A DNA stretch of 64,000 nt, from contig HG799462.1 in NCBI GenBank assembly GCA_000531095.1, forward strand, positions 1,266,948 through 1,330,947, written 5' to 3'. Shown one piece after another: positions 8,001 to 15,447 of this stretch. The notes below the pieces were generated by a model that was not told the DNA's origin, searched no databases, and saw only the letters and a program-made list of their open reading frames with translations. Numbering within the stretch: the first letter of the stretch is position 1; each line of letters begins with the position of its first letter. The DNA is from Gemmata massiliana. Lineage in GTDB: Bacteria > Planctomycetota > Planctomycetia > Gemmatales > Gemmataceae. The translations under genes and the position numbers were made by a program.

Positions 8001-8331
8001 TGTGGAACACGGTCGCGAGGAACTCGGGGTAGGCCGCGAGTGTGTCCGCGAAGAACTGCGACGTGGCGAGCAATTGGAGCGTGGCGTCGAGTTCGCGTGC
8101 GCGCGATTCGAGCAGTGCGGGGAGGTGCGCCCGGGCTTCCGGCCGCGCGAACAGGCGCTCCAGGTTGTTGAGCGCCATGTCCGGGTCGGCGGTTCGCGGG
8201 AGCAACCGGCCGAGCGGCGCGAACAGCTCGGCCGCGGACGTACCGAGGTGCCCGGCGAGCGCGGTGAGGTTCCGGCGCCCGCGGTCCGCGTCGCGCACGG
8301 TCTTCAGGATGTTGTCTTCGAGAGAGGCCAT
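5008..8331 (-). CDS. glnE: Bifunctional glutamine synthetase adenylyltransferase/deadenylase
   Basis: GlnE switches glutamine synthetase off by adenylylation and on by deadenylylation in response to nitrogen status. Both nucleotidyltransferase domains are present. The N-terminal one carries SSDIDLMFVYD near residues 218-228, and the C-terminal one carries YHSDLDLLLVYA near residues 840-852. Both keep the paired aspartates. The protein is 1107 residues, about 150 longer than the usual 950. Much of the excess is explained by two low-complexity insertions built from dispersed repeats, near residues 465-520 and 785-815. The ATG at 8331 (MASLEDNIL) is preferred over the open frame to 8430. The reading frame is intact throughout. 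Confidence 0.93.
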   Translation of the reverse strand: MASLEDNILKTVRDADRGRRNLTALAGHLGTSAAELFAPLGRLLPRTADPDMALNNLERLFARPEARAHLPALLESRARELDATLQLLATSQFFADTLAAYPEFLATVFHIPKRNPSTPELIVQLKAEVDAAGDDAGVLRALRRFRDRHTLRIGIGDVIRDRPLEEITRELSRLADTSIEVALQQALRTVSTRFGSPTAPTGQPARITALAFGKLGGDELNYSSDIDLMFVYDFDGETNRRSGVSNAEFFGRVVSEVVRLLSSHTDRGFAYRVDLRLRPEGNRGPLARSLASTLSYYDTMGRTWERQALIKLRHVGGDPALARDFLSAVEPFVYRKYFSFSEINEVKALKRQMEAKAQRAQTSETDFPRDVKTGRGGIRDIEYTVQFLQLLNGGDLPAVRQRNTLLALEALEIAGCLSSQETYILADAYRFLRKTEHRLQLLFDLQTHKLPAEGDELRKLARRMGYTVAPDAERGTRNEDDSPQVPEGGELGPESGTSSSALRVASPALSAQRRSPLDESDPPPLDTRDLLIDPLDRFLKDLQDKTSIDRTILNHLLHQSFQGEDGRSEPEADLILDPDPDAETVRAVLGRYPFRDVPKAFANLSALARESVPFLSARRCRHFLASIAPPLLRAVAASPDPDAALTDLERVSASLGAKAVLWELFSISTPSLKLYVELCAGSPYLSGLLINNPGMVDELLDSLVLNQPRTADELRAELTELLRGATDPDPILHSFQDKEFLRIGVGDLLGKADVRVTTAALSDVADTILNQVVELVEPSVRAKFGDPMIENPSPTPPPRGEGLNTAAREAQPTGSVHEEARVDGSCPYVLLGLGKLGGREISYHSDLDLLLVYAADGTTSRGEANRLYFTELAQRVIKTTSRMGPMGRLYEVDMRLRPTGKSGSLVLPLSEFRRYFAGSTCQLWERQALARARVVRGEAQFADEATAAIRVAMLGPAWHPDVVDEVRAMRQKLEATASQWSLKRGPGGLTDVEFAVQLLQLKYGREHPDVLKPNIWDALNALAAAGVLPANEAMALRDGYSFLRLVEARLRIVTDRPLTEIPEAADDRAKLAHRLGFATPADFLAAFRQATAGIRAAYVAVTAREQL
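5924..5963. repeat. CCCCTCTCCCC palindromic repeat inside glnE
   Basis: The plus strand reads AGCCCCTCTCCCCTTGGGGG and continues GAGGGGTTGGGGAGGGGTTT, an imperfect inverted repeat of C-runs and G-runs. Read in the glnE frame it encodes NPSPTPPPRGEGL, a stretch foreign to the GlnE family, just before the second catalytic domain. The same string is familiar from translated intergenic repeats in other bacterial genomes (general knowledge; not searched here). Confidence 0.7.
6892..6919. repeat. GCGGAACG-type repeat inside glnE
   Basis: GTCTTCGTTCCGCGTTCCGC followed by GTTCCGCG is a tandem CGTTCCG unit nearly identical to the right arm of the inverted repeat at 2446-2524. In the glnE frame it encodes AERGTRNEDD, the beginning of a roughly 50-residue Ser/Pro/Glu-rich insertion that continues to about base 6780. 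Confidence 0.65.
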
Positions 8332-8456
8332 GCGGAAATGATAGTCGGCGGTGTCACTATTCACGCCTCCGAAGACGCGAATAGTGGCACCGCGAATCAC
8401 CACCCGTTGAATCGCTCTGCGCCCCCGCAAAAGAGTCGGGGCAAAACGGCGACGAG

Positions 8457-9455
8457 TTAGCGGCGAGAGAACAGGCGGTACGGCCGGTCGAGGTAGCGAA
8501 TGCGCGACGGTGGGGACTGTGACACGGGGGCGCTGGGGTCACCGGGAACGGCCCCGACGACGGTGGGCACCGGGGGCTGCTGAGTGCCGGTCGGAATCGG
8601 ATTGACCACGAGCGCGCCGCCCGCACCGGGCCAGGCGGCGGGGGGCTTCGGGCGATCGCTCCCGCGGAGGGCCGTCCCCGGAATCGGGGTCCACAACTGC
8701 GGTTCGCCCCACCCCCGCCCGGCGAGCGGCGGGTGCCGGTCGATGTAGGGGTTCCGTGATCGGTCATAGAAGAGATCCTGCGCGTAGGTCGCTTTGGGGC
8801 GCGCGGTCTTCGCGTCGACCAACCCCGCGTGGACCAGAGCCTCCACCACGATCTGCACGCAGACGTACTTGTGACCGGGACCAACTGGCTTGCCCACGAA
8901 CCGCGTCACGATCGGGTTCCGCGAGCGGAACAGTGTGAGTTGCGAAGCAAAGCTCGGCAGGTTGTACTTCCCGCCCTCGGCCGTCATCGCGAACTCGGTC
9001 AGTCGGCGGTCCTGTTCCGGCGTCAGCGGTGTCTCACGGGACCGCACCCAGATGTGGCCCGCGTACAGGTTCATGCAGTAGTCCAGCGGCGTGACCCGCG
9101 TGTAGGGCGTGAAACTGAACCCCGATTCGAGCACCCCGGGGCGACCGTCCGGCATCGTGACGACCAGCGCGCAGTGCCCCGGCTTCCCGCTCCGGGCGAA
9201 CACGTACAGGACGTTGAACAGGGGGTCGGGGTCACTGAGGAGGAGAATGTCGCCCGCTTTCGGGGCGTACTTGACCGCGGTCCCACGCGGCACCGGGTTG
9301 AGATCGACCGCGGGGCAGTAGAGGTACCCGGACGGCGCTTCGGCCGGGACGTAGACGGGCGGGTAAGCTTTCGGCCCGAGAGGTTCGGCCCGGGCACCGC
9401 CGAAAACGTCGACGCCCGGAGTGAGAGCCAGAGTAAGAACGAGCGTGGGAACCAT
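8457..9455 (-). CDS. Secreted circularly permuted papain-like (YiiX/NlpC-P60-type) protein
   Basis: A 332-residue protein with an N-terminal signal-like segment (VPTLVLTLALTPGVDVFGG). The central region has GDILLLSDPDPLF, then a GHCALVV strand with a candidate catalytic His near residue 93, and KYVCVQIVVEAL with a candidate catalytic Cys near residue 199. The His-before-Cys order and the GDIL opening fit the permuted NlpC/P60 (YiiX/YaeF) superfamily. Members cleave amide or ester bonds in cell-wall peptides or lipids (family knowledge). Substrate is unknown. The C-terminal 100 residues are Pro-rich and probably disordered. Confidence 0.65.
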   Translation of the reverse strand: MVPTLVLTLALTPGVDVFGGARAEPLGPKAYPPVYVPAEAPSGYLYCPAVDLNPVPRGTAVKYAPKAGDILLLSDPDPLFNVLYVFARSGKPGHCALVVTMPDGRPGVLESGFSFTPYTRVTPLDYCMNLYAGHIWVRSRETPLTPEQDRRLTEFAMTAEGGKYNLPSFASQLTLFRSRNPIVTRFVGKPVGPGHKYVCVQIVVEALVHAGLVDAKTARPKATYAQDLFYDRSRNPYIDRHPPLAGRGWGEPQLWTPIPGTALRGSDRPKPPAAWPGAGGALVVNPIPTGTQQPPVPTVVGAVPGDPSAPVSQSPPSRIRYLDRPYRLFSRR

Positions 9456-9843
9456 CGATCTACTCCAAACGTTCCGTTGAGCGGCTCCGGCATCGAGTCA
9501 CCTATCAGCATTGCACCTACCCACCCTGTGGTAAACCACCGCCCCCTGTCAGCAAACTCCCGACTAGAAGCCCCCGCCTGCCCGCTCCGAAAAATCGTCA
9601 CTACGCATCTCGTCGCCGCCGTCCCCGCATTCCAACAACCGAAGGCTGGCTCCGCTACAAGCGATCGGACCATCAAACTCGGCCCATCGGTAACTGGTAA
9701 AAAAGTCGTGTATCAAAACGTCGCTGACCGGCGGATAACACGATCAACTGTCGAAACGGAATCGCGCCGGCTAAGTTCTGCGAATCGCCCGAGTCGTGTC
9801 GAGGTGGCCGCCGGTCGATTGGTGTGGGTGGTGGGTGGTGCGT
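9456..9843. other. Intergenic region, no gene seen
   Basis: This is 388 bases between two minus-strand genes. It is less GC-rich than the flanking genes. Reading frames crossing it lack coding character. It presumably holds the promoter of the 8457-9455 gene near its left end and the 3' end of the LRR transcript at its right end. No convincing hairpin or motif was found. Confidence 0.5.
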
Positions 9844-11049
9844 TTACTGTTGCATTTGCCGACGTATTTCGTCCTCGATGCGCACTGTGGTCAAAGAGAT
9901 GCCCCACCCGCCAACCACTTTCGGACCGAATCGCTCGCGGAGCGCCTCTTGCGTCTTTTCAGTGAGTGATGCTTCCAGTTCGTGGTGGCTGATGAGGTGC
10001 AGTTCGACGAGGTCGGGAAACGTTTCGGGCCGAAGGAAGGTTCGGGCGACCGCTTCTGTGACTTCGTTAGCGGATACGTCCAATCGTCGAAGATTAGTCA
10101 ACTTGCCCGAGTGAGCGAGGGTCATTAACCCCGCTTCACCTATCCAGGCGTTTTCGAGATTGAGTTCGGTCAAGTTGCTGATCCATTCTGCTTTCAACAG
10201 GTGCTCGATCCCCTTCGTCCCAACCTCATTGCCGTCCAGCGCGAGTTGCGTGAGCGAGGTGAAATGGGGCGAGCGAGCCAGGGCCTGAACTCCCTCTTCG
10301 GTGATATCATTCGCCGCGCCACTGTTATCCTTGCCCAAGCGGAACGCGCGAAGTGATGTTAGGTGCTCCGCGCTGGCCAGCGCCTCAAGCCCTTCGTCGC
10401 GGATCTGGTTCCCGGCCAACTCGAGAACGAGAAGATTAGTCAGGTGCGAGGCAACAGCAATCCCCAGCGCACCGTCCGTACCATTGTACCCGCCGCCAAA
10501 CAGATCGAGCATTCGGAGGTTCGCGAGGTGCGGATTCGTCAGTACCGTGACGACGCGGTCGCCGTCCCAACCGCGACCGGTACTGCCCAAACCAGTCAAT
10601 CGTGCAAAGTGGCGCGACGAAGCAACCGCGGCTTTATCGTCCGAGTCCCGAATGAATGCTTCGTTTGCGTAAAGCACCTGGATCGGGTAACGCGACAACA
10701 GCCACTCTGCCTCACCGCATATCTCACTGAGATAGTCGAGGCGAACTGCTATGGGGAACCCGCGAAAGAATACCTCGGCGCCACCCTCGCGCCATTGCGC
10801 GCCGTGCCACAATTCAAGTTTTTCGATACGAGCGCGGAGCGCTTCTACGTTCGGAGCGGTGGGTGAAATCCGCGCCATTTCGATTTGCGCGCGGATGAAT
10901 TCGGCGCGAGCCCGGACTTCTTTCGGATCACGACCTGAAAGGGAGTCTGCGTTCTCGTCCAACCAGTCCGCGTAGATCAGGCGCGGTGTGTCTTCGTCCG
11001 GGTGCGCGATTACGGCCGCAAGGAGGGCTTGCTCGTCGGGACTGTGCAT
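9844..11049 (-). CDS. TIGR02996-domain leucine-rich-repeat protein
   Basis: A 401-residue protein. The first ~45 residues (EQALLAAVIAHPDEDTPRLIYADWLDE) are the TIGR02996 repeat-companion domain, abundant in Gemmata and some myxobacteria. It is followed by about seven leucine-rich repeats from residue ~140 to ~370, with strands such as NLLVLELAGNQI, SLTQLALDGNEV and NLTELNLENAWI. These resemble RNI/ribonuclease-inhibitor repeats. LRR surfaces bind proteins, and the partner is unknown. There is no signal peptide. It is the last gene of a minus-strand run that begins at 15287. Confidence 0.85.
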   Translation of the reverse strand: MHSPDEQALLAAVIAHPDEDTPRLIYADWLDENADSLSGRDPKEVRARAEFIRAQIEMARISPTAPNVEALRARIEKLELWHGAQWREGGAEVFFRGFPIAVRLDYLSEICGEAEWLLSRYPIQVLYANEAFIRDSDDKAAVASSRHFARLTGLGSTGRGWDGDRVVTVLTNPHLANLRMLDLFGGGYNGTDGALGIAVASHLTNLLVLELAGNQIRDEGLEALASAEHLTSLRAFRLGKDNSGAANDITEEGVQALARSPHFTSLTQLALDGNEVGTKGIEHLLKAEWISNLTELNLENAWIGEAGLMTLAHSGKLTNLRRLDVSANEVTEAVARTFLRPETFPDLVELHLISHHELEASLTEKTQEALRERFGPKVVGGWGISLTTVRIEDEIRRQMQQ

Positions 11050-11194
11050 GGGCCACTCAGGGCTTCGGTGCGTCGCCTTCTGCCGGCCCGTTGGTGGCAG
11101 GTCCCAAAGCTCGGGGCGAAGACCTCGCTGGCGCGGAAGTCGAACACCTGGGCCGTCTCGCCCGGCTCCAGGCCGATCGAGTCGAGGGTCACAG

Positions 11195-11554
11195 TTACTT
11201 CCCCTGCGAGCGTTTTGTCACGTTCTTCGCTACGAACTCCGAGTCGTCGCCACCGTGGAAGAAGATCATGCCGTGAAGCTCCTCGCCCTTCAACACGGCC
11301 CACCCCCGGCCCAGCGCCGGGTCCATCTCGTCGTTGCCGTCCCAGGTCCATTCCACAGCGAGTTCGCCGTCCCGCTTGGTCAGGCGGCAGTCCATTTGTC
11401 CGTGGACGTAGCCGAAGTGGAACTCGCCACCGCCCTTCGCATCGAACTCGAAGAAGCCTTCTTCCTCCTCGTCGATGTAGTCGTTGTCCCAGGCGCTCAT
11501 GGAAATGATGCGCCAGCGCCCGGCGAAGGGAGATTTGGGTTTCGACTTCGCCAT
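11195..11554 (-). CDS. Small conserved beta-rich protein, unknown function
   Basis: A 119-residue protein opening with a basic KSKPKSPFAGRWRI. An acidic stretch follows (YIDEEEEGFFEFD), then alternating strands rich in Gly, His and Trp, including GGEFHFGYVHGQMDCRL, AVEWTWDGNDEMD and ELHGMIFFHGGDDSEF. The pattern resembles a compact all-beta fold and I recall near-identical hypothetical proteins in scattered bacteria, without a known function. It has no signal peptide. It sits 54 bases after the VWA gene on the same strand. Confidence 0.75.
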   Translation of the reverse strand: MAKSKPKSPFAGRWRIISMSAWDNDYIDEEEEGFFEFDAKGGGEFHFGYVHGQMDCRLTKRDGELAVEWTWDGNDEMDPALGRGWAVLKGEELHGMIFFHGGDDSEFVAKNVTKRSQGK

Positions 11555-11608
11555 TGTCCTACCTCACCGGTGTTCGGTGTTGCTGCCGAACCGAGTGCCG
11601 AATTCATC

Positions 11609-13165
11609 TCAGGGGCGCGACATGCCCACGAAGCTGCCGTCGTTGTCGCGGGCCAAAGCCCAGAGGAACGCGCCGACTTCGACGCTCTCGAAGTAAAACC
11701 CGACCGCGTTGATGCGGACCTTCGGCTGGCCCACGGCCGGGCGGTTCCACGAGCGGTCGAGTGTGTCACGCACGTGCTTGCCCAAAATCGTTCCCTGTTC
11801 CGTTTCCGAGAGTGGCGGATTCGCCCGTTCCTGGGCCGGGGTCAGTCCGGGGCCGCTCGTTGGGAGGCCGTCGGAAAACAGGTAGATCGTGTCGAGCCCG
11901 TTGGGGCGCAGGCTGAACGCTTTCTCGAACGCCGCATATACGTTTGTGTCGTCCACCGGTTTCACCTTGAGGAGTTCCGTCCGCGCGTCCTCGACCGACC
12001 TCTCGCCCGTGAACGTCTGCCACTCCCCGTTGGCGAACACCCACTTCGCCGAACTCGAAAACACGATCACCTGGTACTGCTCCAGTGTGGGGATACTCCG
12101 CATCACTTTGCACACGGTTTCGATCACCAGGGGCCACTTGGTATTGTCGAGCGTCTGGAGATCGCGCTTGCCCATGCTCCCGGACATGTCCACGAGGAAC
12201 ACGACCCGTTTGCCGGTCATCGCGACTCCCGCGAACCGCGACTCGGAGTCCTTCTGGAACTTGTTGTACTTGTCGGCCAGTTTCGCCTTATCGCCCTGAA
12301 GGTCAATGATGGTGACGTTCGCGTCGTCGACCTTCCTGGTGAGGTCTTTGATCTGCGCGCGGGCGGTGCCCAGTTCCTCGCCGGCCTTCGCCATGCCCGC
12401 TTTCGCCGCGGCCAACTCCTCGGCCATCCCCTTCGCCGCGGCCCGCGCTTCGTCGAGTTTCGCGTCGAGTGCCTTTTGTGTCGCCCGGAGCCGGGCTTCG
12501 AGGTCCGTGAGTTCCTTCTGCGCGGTACTCACGCGAGCTTCCATTGCGAGGCGCTCGTCGTCCTTCGTGCGCACGAGCCGCTGGAGCCCGTCTACTTGCG
12601 CCGCGGTCGTGGCGTCCTTCTTTGTCAGCGATTCGATGTCCTTTTGCCGCTTCTTGAGCAACAGGTCCGCGTCGGTCATCTCCGCGCGCGCGGTCGCCAG
12701 TTCCTTGGCGGTCGCGCCGGCCTTCTTCTCAATTGCGGCGAGGTCGAGTTGGGTCGCGTCGAGTCGTTCTTGGGCTGCTTTCGCTTCGTCGCGTGCAACG
12801 GCGAGCTTGCGCCCAGTTTCCTCTTTCTCGGTACGGGCCAGTTTGAGTTGATCCGCGAGCTGCTTCGCCTCGTTCACCAGTTTGAGTCGCACGCCTTCGA
12901 GTTCTGTGAGCGCTGCGGCGAGTTTTCCGCGTTCGGCCTGTTCGGACGTGAGTTTCAGTTTGGTCGAATCGAGCGCGGCCAGCGCCGCGGCGAGTTTCTT
13001 GTCGGTGTTTTCTAGGTCCAGGAGCGCGGTGCGGTTCGCCTTCGCGCTCTCAGTGGCCATCCGGCTGTTGAGGAGGAACAGGAGCGTGACGCAGCCGAGC
13101 GCGCAGCAGAACACGTCCAGCATCCACATGCTGACCAGGGTCGGCTGCTTGTGGCGAACGCGCAT
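11609..13165 (-). CDS. Membrane-anchored coiled-coil VWA protein
   Basis: A 518-residue protein in three parts. Residues ~13-32 form one membrane segment (SMWMLDVFCCALGCVTLLFLL) with an aspartate at 17. This is the position of the proton-relaying Asp in ExbD/TolR/MotB helices. Residues ~38-290 are an almost unbroken coiled coil. Residues ~318-518 are a von Willebrand A domain with an intact MIDAS (VDMSGSMG, first Asp near 326), a threonine in DDTNVY and a later FSDGLPT. It follows the Hsp70-like gene by only 14 bases and belongs with the ExbB-like gene upstream. I infer that it is the ExbD/MotB-like partner of that channel with a VWA output domain. Confidence 0.8.
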   Translation of the reverse strand: MRVRHKQPTLVSMWMLDVFCCALGCVTLLFLLNSRMATESAKANRTALLDLENTDKKLAAALAALDSTKLKLTSEQAERGKLAAALTELEGVRLKLVNEAKQLADQLKLARTEKEETGRKLAVARDEAKAAQERLDATQLDLAAIEKKAGATAKELATARAEMTDADLLLKKRQKDIESLTKKDATTAAQVDGLQRLVRTKDDERLAMEARVSTAQKELTDLEARLRATQKALDAKLDEARAAAKGMAEELAAAKAGMAKAGEELGTARAQIKDLTRKVDDANVTIIDLQGDKAKLADKYNKFQKDSESRFAGVAMTGKRVVFLVDMSGSMGKRDLQTLDNTKWPLVIETVCKVMRSIPTLEQYQVIVFSSSAKWVFANGEWQTFTGERSVEDARTELLKVKPVDDTNVYAAFEKAFSLRPNGLDTIYLFSDGLPTSGPGLTPAQERANPPLSETEQGTILGKHVRDTLDRSWNRPAVGQPKVRINAVGFYFESVEVGAFLWALARDNDGSFVGMSRP

Positions 13166-13179
13166 AGCTCCTCCGGGTG

Positions 13180-14418
13180 TCAGCCGCCGGTCCGCGGGGC
13201 GGCGGGCTTCTTCGCGGCTTCGGTGAACGCGGTCGAATCCTTCGGCAGCGGGATCACGCTATCCAGGTGCGCGCGGGGTAGGTTCTCGGCGAGCCAGCGC
13301 GGAACGAGCGCCACGGTCGCGGTTGCAATCGCGTTCGGGGGCAGGATCTCGACCGCGGTCCCCTCCGGCGTGTTCGCGTGGACCGCGCGCACGAACCCCG
13401 GGAGCCGGGCTGCCGCGTCCGTTAGCCACACCGCACGAGGGGGGGCGGCCAGTCCGATACCGGAGACGAAATCGCGGACCGAATCCCCGGTTAGCCGCGC
13501 GAGTGCGCTGCAATGTGCTTCGATCTCTTCCGGTTGTTGCAACACGTCCTGGAACCAGTGGGCTGTGCGTACAGTGAGGCTCATGCGCTGCCCAGCGCGA
13601 GCGCGATCGAGGGCCTCGTCGAGTTGCTCGAAGAGCGCCTGTTCCGCGTCGGCGGAATCGCGCGGGTCGCGCCGACACAACCGAACGCACCGGTCCGAAA
13701 TCCCATCCAGGAGCCGGTCCTTCCACGCCTTGACCGATAACCGCGGCCACACGGCCGAACCGACCATGCGAACGAGGTCGCGCTCCACGGAAACGAGCGC
13801 CGCGGAACAGGCGAACTCGTCCGCGTCGAGCACGATGACCGCGCCGGGACCGCCGGACGCGGGCCGGAGCGGAACCACCCAGTCCGCGCTCGTGGCTTGA
13901 GGCGCGGCCGGTTTCCCGGTCAAAAGCGTAGCGGCTCGGTCCGCGGCCAGGGCCAGGGCGCCCACCGCAGTGCCCTTCAACGGGAATTTGACGCGGACGG
14001 CGGTCGCCCCTACGCGCGCAACCTGTGCGGGGCCGAGATACACGGGCAGCGAGAGCACCACCGCTTCGGATTCGTGGGCGACGGGACCGCGCATCCGCTC
14101 GAAGACGATGCCGAGCGCGGATTCCGCGTTCAGCGTGTGCCGGCCGAGTTTCCACTCGCGCGTTTGCCCGAGCGCCGGGAGAAAGTTCGAGCAAACCGCG
14201 TGCGGCGCCTTGCGGCACAGCGCGACGCCCGCCCGCCCGACTTCGGGAGTGCGCCGGTCGCCGGCAATGAACTGTGCGAGCTCCGCGTCCGGCTCGTCGA
14301 AAACGAGCGTGCGCGGCTTCCCGCCAACGGCTTCCGCCAGAGCGCGGCTCGCGGTGAGGTCGATACCGACCGACCGCGTGCGATCGTGAACGGGAGCTTG
14401 CTTACGAGACCACAGCAT
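13180..14418 (-). CDS. Degenerate Hsp70/actin-fold protein
   Basis: A 412-residue protein whose landmark motifs occur in the order expected for an actin/Hsp70 ATPase. They are SVGIDLTASRAL (phosphate-1-like, residues 16-27), a helix ALALAADRAATLL, AVIVLDADEFACSAALVS (phosphate-2-like, ~192-209) and VWLTDAAARLPGF (adenosine-like, ~328-341). Key glycines of canonical Hsp70 (DLGTT, GGGT, GG-SR-P) are replaced by Ala, Asp or Ser, so ATPase activity is doubtful. There is no membrane segment. The ATG at 14418 (MLWSRKQ) is chosen because upstream codons run into the ExbB-like gene. It sits between the channel and VWA genes. Confidence 0.65.
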   Translation of the reverse strand: MLWSRKQAPVHDRTRSVGIDLTASRALAEAVGGKPRTLVFDEPDAELAQFIAGDRRTPEVGRAGVALCRKAPHAVCSNFLPALGQTREWKLGRHTLNAESALGIVFERMRGPVAHESEAVVLSLPVYLGPAQVARVGATAVRVKFPLKGTAVGALALAADRAATLLTGKPAAPQATSADWVVPLRPASGGPGAVIVLDADEFACSAALVSVERDLVRMVGSAVWPRLSVKAWKDRLLDGISDRCVRLCRRDPRDSADAEQALFEQLDEALDRARAGQRMSLTVRTAHWFQDVLQQPEEIEAHCSALARLTGDSVRDFVSGIGLAAPPRAVWLTDAAARLPGFVRAVHANTPEGTAVEILPPNAIATATVALVPRWLAENLPRAHLDSVIPLPKDSTAFTEAAKKPAAPRTGG

Positions 14419-14489
14419 TCGGTACACCGTTGTTGGGGTCGTTATCGGCCGGACCGCGCCCACCCGTCGGACTGCCAGTGCCGCAAAAC

Positions 14490-15287
14490 TCACACGCCCG
14501 CGTGTTCCGCGGCCGGGTCGTAGAGCCTCAGTAACAGATGCTCTTGGCAGTATTGCTGAGCGTCCGTGACGAGCGTCTCTTCGGCCCGCTGCACCATGTG
14601 AACGAAGTACATCAGCCCCAGGCTCAGCACGAGCGCCACGAGCGTGCAGTCGAACGCGATCTTCAGTTGGTCCTTCGCCTGACGGGTGAATTCCGCGATA
14701 TCGGGGTCGTTCGCGCCGAACGCGCCGCCGAGCCCGCGGACCGTCCCGACGAACCCGATCGCCGGGATCGCCCACGCGAGGTAATGCACCGTGGACATCC
14801 CCGTTATCAACCGCGACAACTCGACGTCGGCCTGGTTGCGGACCACTTCGGCCACATCGGTCGCGGACTTACTGATCGCGAACTTGCCCAGCCCGAGCCG
14901 GATCATGTTGGCCAGGACGAACGGCCGGCCCGCGGTGACTTGTTCCACTTTTCGCGCGAGTGGGCGGGCGTCCTCCGGCAAAATCCGCGCCCCCTCTTCG
15001 GTGGGCAGCAGTTCCAGTCCGAACGCCCGGCGCTGGCGCAACACTTCGCGATACCGGCTCTGAAGGATGAGGATTGCCCACACTGCGCAGACGTAACAGA
15101 GCACCTGCTCGAACCCGAGGAGCAGCCGCCCCAGGCGCTCCGGGGTCCACCGGGCCGCGAGTTCGTCGCGCGATTCGGGGCTGCCCATGATCTGCCACAG
15201 CGGGGCGATCACCCCGGCAACGATGAGCAGCGCGATCACGAGCAGCAGCCACTCGCGCGCGGGGCGATGGGACGCGGGTATCGACAT
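14490..15287 (-). CDS. MotA/TolQ/ExbB-type proton channel subunit
   Basis: A 265-residue membrane protein with about four helices: residues ~12-32, ~55-76, ~163-185 and ~210-235. The third helix ends in IPAIGFVGTVRGLG, the hallmark of the MotA/TolQ/ExbB family, which forms a pentameric channel that converts ion flow into work on an ExbD/TolR/MotB partner (family knowledge). The ATG at 15287 (MSIPASH) has a good GAGGGA site. A GTG at 15380 would add 31 unremarkable residues. It is the first gene of the module that continues with the Hsp70-like and VWA genes. Confidence 0.88.
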   Translation of the reverse strand: MSIPASHRPAREWLLLVIALLIVAGVIAPLWQIMGSPESRDELAARWTPERLGRLLLGFEQVLCYVCAVWAILILQSRYREVLRQRRAFGLELLPTEEGARILPEDARPLARKVEQVTAGRPFVLANMIRLGLGKFAISKSATDVAEVVRNQADVELSRLITGMSTVHYLAWAIPAIGFVGTVRGLGGAFGANDPDIAEFTRQAKDQLKIAFDCTLVALVLSLGLMYFVHMVQRAEETLVTDAQQYCQEHLLLRLYDPAAEHAGV

Positions 15288-15447
15288 CAACCGTCCCTCG
15301 AACGCGGAACCGCGCGGCCACCGGACCGCGCGCAATCCCAGAGCGATATTGTCGGTCCCCAACTGTCGGGCCGCAAGCACCTGTGTACCGAACGGGCCGA
15401 CATGTTAAGCTGAGTGCCCGTTTTCACCTTACGGAGAACGACCCACC

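Noticed and set aside
10988-13015. 675-codon plus-strand frame across the LRR, small protein and VWA genes
   Set aside because: It crosses several genes on the other strand and has low-complexity Arg/Leu composition.
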